DNA of 8,385 nt from an uncultured Bacteroidota bacterium (GTDB lineage Bacteria; Bacteroidota; Bacteroidia; Bacteroidales; CAIWKO01). Shown here one piece after another: positions 5,902 through 8,385 of the stretch (its first letter is position 1; the number at the start of each line of letters is the position of its first letter). The stretch is taken from the NCBI GenBank assembly GCA_937934705.1, contig CALGYY010000034.1, positions 1-8,385 of the forward strand. Reading direction: 5' to 3'. A model generated the notes under the pieces. That model had not been told where the DNA came from. It made no database searches and saw only the letters and a list, made by a program, of their open reading frames with translations. The translations under genes and the position numbers were made by a program.

Positions 5902-6252
5902 ATGGACAAGAAAAAGAGAGTCATCATTCATATCAGCAATATTCCCTGTGAGGTGCTTGATGCACTGAGGGAAAAATACCCTGATGGTTACATGAACCAC
6001 ATATTCAAAGTAACCAAGCCAAACAACGAATTCTTTCATGCCGTTACAGTCGACATGAAAGACGCCAGCTATCTGATTAAAGTCGATGTTAAGATTGATA
6101 ACATTACTGAAGACAAGCTGGATGATGCCATTTTCTCCAGCATCCCGGAGGCAAAACCCATTGGGAAAATGGAAGAAGAAGAATCCGACGATGAGCCCGA
6201 GGATGACACTTCGGAGTCAAAGCCGGATTCCAAAGACGACGGGATGTTCTAA
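5902..6252 (+). CDS. Small cytoplasmic protein with acidic C-terminal tail, unknown function
   Basis: The product is 116 residues from the ATG at 5902. There is no signal peptide or membrane segment, so it is cytoplasmic. Residues 1-82 look folded: a basic start (MDKKKR), a strand (VIIHISNI), a helix (CEVLDALREKYP) and three strand-like segments (HIFKVTK, FFHAVTVDM, YLIKVDVKID), followed by a short helix (DKLDDAIFS). The helix-then-strands order ending in KVDVKID is faintly like PepSY-type small domains, but this is weak. Residues 90-116 are a low-complexity Glu/Asp/Ser tail ending in KDDGMF, with the hydrophobic tip after acidic residues recalling the C-terminal tip of single-stranded DNA-binding protein (DDxPF). 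The tail is seen directly; the comparison is inference. An in-frame TTG at 5872 would add ten residues, but the ATG is favoured by the candidate promoter. Its last four bases overlap the convergent peptidase gene. Confidence 0.75.
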   Translation: MDKKKRVIIHISNIPCEVLDALREKYPDGYMNHIFKVTKPNNEFFHAVTVDMKDASYLIKVDVKIDNITEDKLDDAIFSSIPEAKPIGKMEEEESDDEPEDDTSESKPDSKDDGMF

Positions 6253-6262
6253 TCCTTTTTTT
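6241..6262 (+). terminator. Possible weak terminator at the convergent gene ends
   Basis: GGGAT (6241-6245) can pair with ATCCT (6252-6256) as a 5-bp stem including one G-T wobble, followed by a run of T residues to 6262. It spans the stop codons of both the small acidic protein gene and the opposite-strand peptidase gene, so any function must coexist with coding. The stem is short, so it is only a possibility. Confidence 0.25.
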
Positions 6263-8315
6263 CCAGATTCGCCAGTGCTTCATCCGTTGCTTTCAGCATC
6301 GGTGTGATGGATAATTTACCGCCCACTGCATTTTTCATCCAGAATTCAGGACTCAGCCTTCCACTTTTATATATGCGGTGAACTTCATCGGCGAAGTTCT
6401 TACCCTTGATCTGTTCTTCGAGCTGGAATTCAATCAGGTGACCAATAGGATAGGCTGAAAGGTAGAGCGGCGCATCGATCATGTGGGAGTAAATGGCCAG
6501 GATCGGCTGGTCCTTCACACCGAAAACCTCCGCATAATACTGGTTCCAAACCTCTGTGGCAATGCGGATCACGGCAGCTTTCAGCTCAGCGGGAGTGGCT
6601 TTGGGATTCTCGTACATCCACTTCCACACCCGCATATCCACCAGTGAAACACCCATGATCTCATAACAAGACCAGAAATTGTCGATGGCCTGGTAATTCC
6701 ATTTGTCAGGGTCATCATTCGGAATACCCAGCAGCTCCAAATCCCGTTTCTGAAAAATAAAAGCCAGTGCCTCAGTAAAAGCCGTGTTGGGAACTCCGTT
6801 CAGCATATAGTAATCAACGTCGAACAGGGAGATGGTCTGTTCTACATTGTGTCCGAACTCGTGTATGGCGATATTGTAGCCTTTGTAATCCATGCCGTCG
6901 GCTTGTATCCTTGTACGTAGCCGTGCCTTGTCGCTCTTCATCATCGCACCCCAGGCATGGCCGGCCCCGCGCGAAGCGTCAACAGCGATCTTGTCACAAA
7001 TATAGGCCGCTATCTGATCCTTAAACCCGAGTTTTTTCAGGATATTGGGAAGATCTTTCTCAAAGGCCTCACGTGTCGGGTATTTCGCTTTGGTTTTTTT
7101 GTCAAGCTCTCCGGCACCTATGCTGCTGCGGGCCTTAAAACCATCGTACCAGATATCGAAAGGCTGTAATTTACGGTTCAGCCGCTGGCTGATGAGTACA
7201 GCAACTTTTTTAACCTGGGGAGAGGATACAAAATCTGTAAAAAGCTTCTCGACTTCCTCCTGCGGAATCTCCATTTCCTGCTCAAACTTCCTCTTGATAT
7301 AGGTGGGATAATGGGGACTGTAAGCGTCAATTTCCTTCAGTGCATTAAAGTTCCCGAGAAGAAAGGCATAGCGCGTATCCGGTTCTGCCGGGGAAGTGAC
7401 TTCCTGTCCATCCCTGAAAACCTTATTGGTGTAGGGATTCCACTGAAGTCCGGGATGGTTGATCACGCTGTCGGGAATGTCCTGCTGTATGATGCGTTTC
7501 ATCACCTCATAAATCATCTGCTGCTTGAGTAAACCTTCCTCACCCTGCCCGTAATTGGCCTTCAACTCATCCCTGAGTCCCCAGTGGCTGATCAGCTTCA
7601 TGTCTGCCGGGAAGTGAGTTTTCCCTTTCTGATCGAGAAGATTTCCCATATAAATATTATAGTCGGAGATGTAGGTGTCAGAATTGGTTGCTGCTTCTGC
7701 ACTTTTCAGCAAAAGCTCAGCAGGAACCCGTGAAATGAAAAGATCTCCGAGGCGCGCATATGCCCATTCGGAGCGGCTCCACTGATTTCCCAGTTTGTTT
7801 TTTTCCTCCAGCGAGTAAAATGGGAAATTCAGTACGGTAACAAAAGCGATTTTGTTGGCAAAGAAATCGTCGATCATATGCGCCGATGGCTCATAAGCAC
7901 CAAACATCTCATCAATGGGAAGGACTTCGCCCTGATCGAGGTGGAGGGGGCGCTTCAGTTCAACGCTGACCTGGTTGTAATTGCCCCAGAGCGATTCAAG
8001 GTTCAGTGAAATCCTTTCGAACAGTGTCTTCCTTTCTGCGGGATCAGCAACAAAATTCTCAGTGCAGAATTTTTCGAAGTCCTCGTTGCTGCCGTCTTCG
8101 CGTGTCCACAAAGCAGCGGCCTGCTCAACCCCTTTTTCAATGCGTGCTTTGTTAACATCCCCAAAGGTTTTTACCAGGGCTGCGATGGCCTTACTGCTGG
8201 TTTCCTGTGTAATTGAACTCATTTTTTGGTCGTTTTGATCTTTTTTTCCGGGCGGTTTGCAATGGGAGAATCCCATGATCAAACTCAGGCATAACAACAG
8301 ACTCAGGTTTCTCAT
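6249..8315 (-). CDS. Predicted lipoprotein zinc metallopeptidase, M3-like (HEFGH)
   Basis: This 688-residue protein has the gluzincin zinc motif HEFGH at 485-489 and a plausible third ligand E515 (AFTEALAF) 26 residues further on, a spacing close to M3 oligopeptidases (thimet oligopeptidase, PepF). A later segment, H611...LYLSAYPIG (617-625), resembles the His-Tyr-Tyr substrate and transition-state site of PepF (HF...FYVYQYATG). Together these support a clan MA(E) M3-like peptidase, although the N-terminal 450 residues do not look like standard M3 proteins. Residues 1-19 form a lipoprotein-type signal (LSLLLCLSLIMGFSHC) with C19 as the probable lipidated cysteine; the -1 residue is His rather than Gly/Ala/Ser, so lipidation is likely but not certain. 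A Lys/Asp/Gln-rich linker (20-31) follows. The protein would act in the envelope on peptides. The ATG at 8315 gives a complete signal peptide, with only 23 genuine bases upstream before adapter sequence, so its promoter is not in the window. Other gluzincins such as M49 lack this motif form. Confidence 0.8.
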   Translation of the reverse strand: MRNLSLLLCLSLIMGFSHCKPPGKKDQNDQKMSSITQETSSKAIAALVKTFGDVNKARIEKGVEQAAALWTREDGSNEDFEKFCTENFVADPAERKTLFERISLNLESLWGNYNQVSVELKRPLHLDQGEVLPIDEMFGAYEPSAHMIDDFFANKIAFVTVLNFPFYSLEEKNKLGNQWSRSEWAYARLGDLFISRVPAELLLKSAEAATNSDTYISDYNIYMGNLLDQKGKTHFPADMKLISHWGLRDELKANYGQGEEGLLKQQMIYEVMKRIIQQDIPDSVINHPGLQWNPYTNKVFRDGQEVTSPAEPDTRYAFLLGNFNALKEIDAYSPHYPTYIKRKFEQEMEIPQEEVEKLFTDFVSSPQVKKVAVLISQRLNRKLQPFDIWYDGFKARSSIGAGELDKKTKAKYPTREAFEKDLPNILKKLGFKDQIAAYICDKIAVDASRGAGHAWGAMMKSDKARLRTRIQADGMDYKGYNIAIHEFGHNVEQTISLFDVDYYMLNGVPNTAFTEALAFIFQKRDLELLGIPNDDPDKWNYQAIDNFWSCYEIMGVSLVDMRVWKWMYENPKATPAELKAAVIRIATEVWNQYYAEVFGVKDQPILAIYSHMIDAPLYLSAYPIGHLIEFQLEEQIKGKNFADEVHRIYKSGRLSPEFWMKNAVGGKLSITPMLKATDEALANLEKKD

Positions 8316-8338
8316 TGTGAAATCATTTTATTGTTCAA

Positions 8339-8385
8339 AGATCGGAAGAGCGTCGTGTAGGGAAAGAGTGTAGATCTCGGTGGTC
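8339..8385. other. Illumina TruSeq adapter sequence (contamination)
   Basis: From AGATCGGAAGAGCGTCGTGT onward, the last 47 bases match the reverse complement of the Illumina TruSeq universal (P5-side) adapter as I know it, without a mismatch. This is library sequence left at a contig end and not genomic. The first two bases (AG at 8339-8340) might also be genuine. Nothing biological should be called here, and the peptidase gene's upstream region is cut at about 8338. Confidence 0.97.

Noticed and set aside
1..8385. A novel multi-gene defence, biosynthetic or mobile system
   Set aside because: The genes are ordinary, separate units: two oxidoreductases, envelope proteins and a peptidase. There are no transposase, integrase, nuclease, toxin or biosynthetic genes, no CRISPR repeats and no attachment-site-like duplications.

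Overview
The window looks like ordinary chromosomal DNA from a member of the Bacteroidota, probably a draft or metagenomic contig. Three things point there. First, one long secreted protein carries SprB repeats, PKD domains and a CHU_C/gliding-motility-type C-terminal domain (type IX secretion, type B sorting). Second, several genes have the Bacteroidota -7 promoter element TAnnTTTG upstream, and no gene has a convincing Shine-Dalgarno. Third, the intergenic DNA is AT-rich while the genes have moderate GC. The last 47 bases (8339-8385) are not biological: they match Illumina TruSeq adapter sequence, so the true insert ends at about 8338.

Layout, left to right. Bases 1-268 are an intergenic control region with a perfect 14-bp palindrome (122-135), a good forward promoter (188-219) and possible promoters firing left out of the window. 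This serves a flavodoxin-fold NAD(P)H:quinone oxidoreductase (269-853), which is closed by a clear intrinsic terminator (884-920). A 320-base gap follows, holding that terminator and a GC-rich hairpin element that resembles dispersed Bacteroidota intergenic repeats. Next come a retinol-dehydrogenase-like SDR oxidoreductase (1174-2028), a small secreted protein of unknown function (2141-2686) with its own promoter, and a 944-residue cell-surface or secreted protein (2710-5544) ending at a strong terminator (5561-5587). After a 310-base AT-rich gap with several short inverted repeats lies a small cytoplasmic protein with an acidic tail (5902-6252). It converges on, and overlaps by 4 bases, a minus-strand gene for a predicted lipoprotein metallopeptidase with an HEFGH zinc site (6249-8315).

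Functional picture. The two oxidoreductases are separate transcription units with no evident shared pathway. The small secreted protein and the large type IX cargo are adjacent on one strand, 23 bases apart, and could be co-expressed, but each has a candidate promoter. The peptidase is probably envelope-anchored. No mobile element, CRISPR array, tRNA, rRNA or defence system is visible. The least explained parts are the roughly 500-residue cysteine- and aromatic-rich N-terminal region of the surface protein, the small acidic-tailed protein whose C-terminus resembles an SSB tail tip, and the divergent M3-like peptidase.
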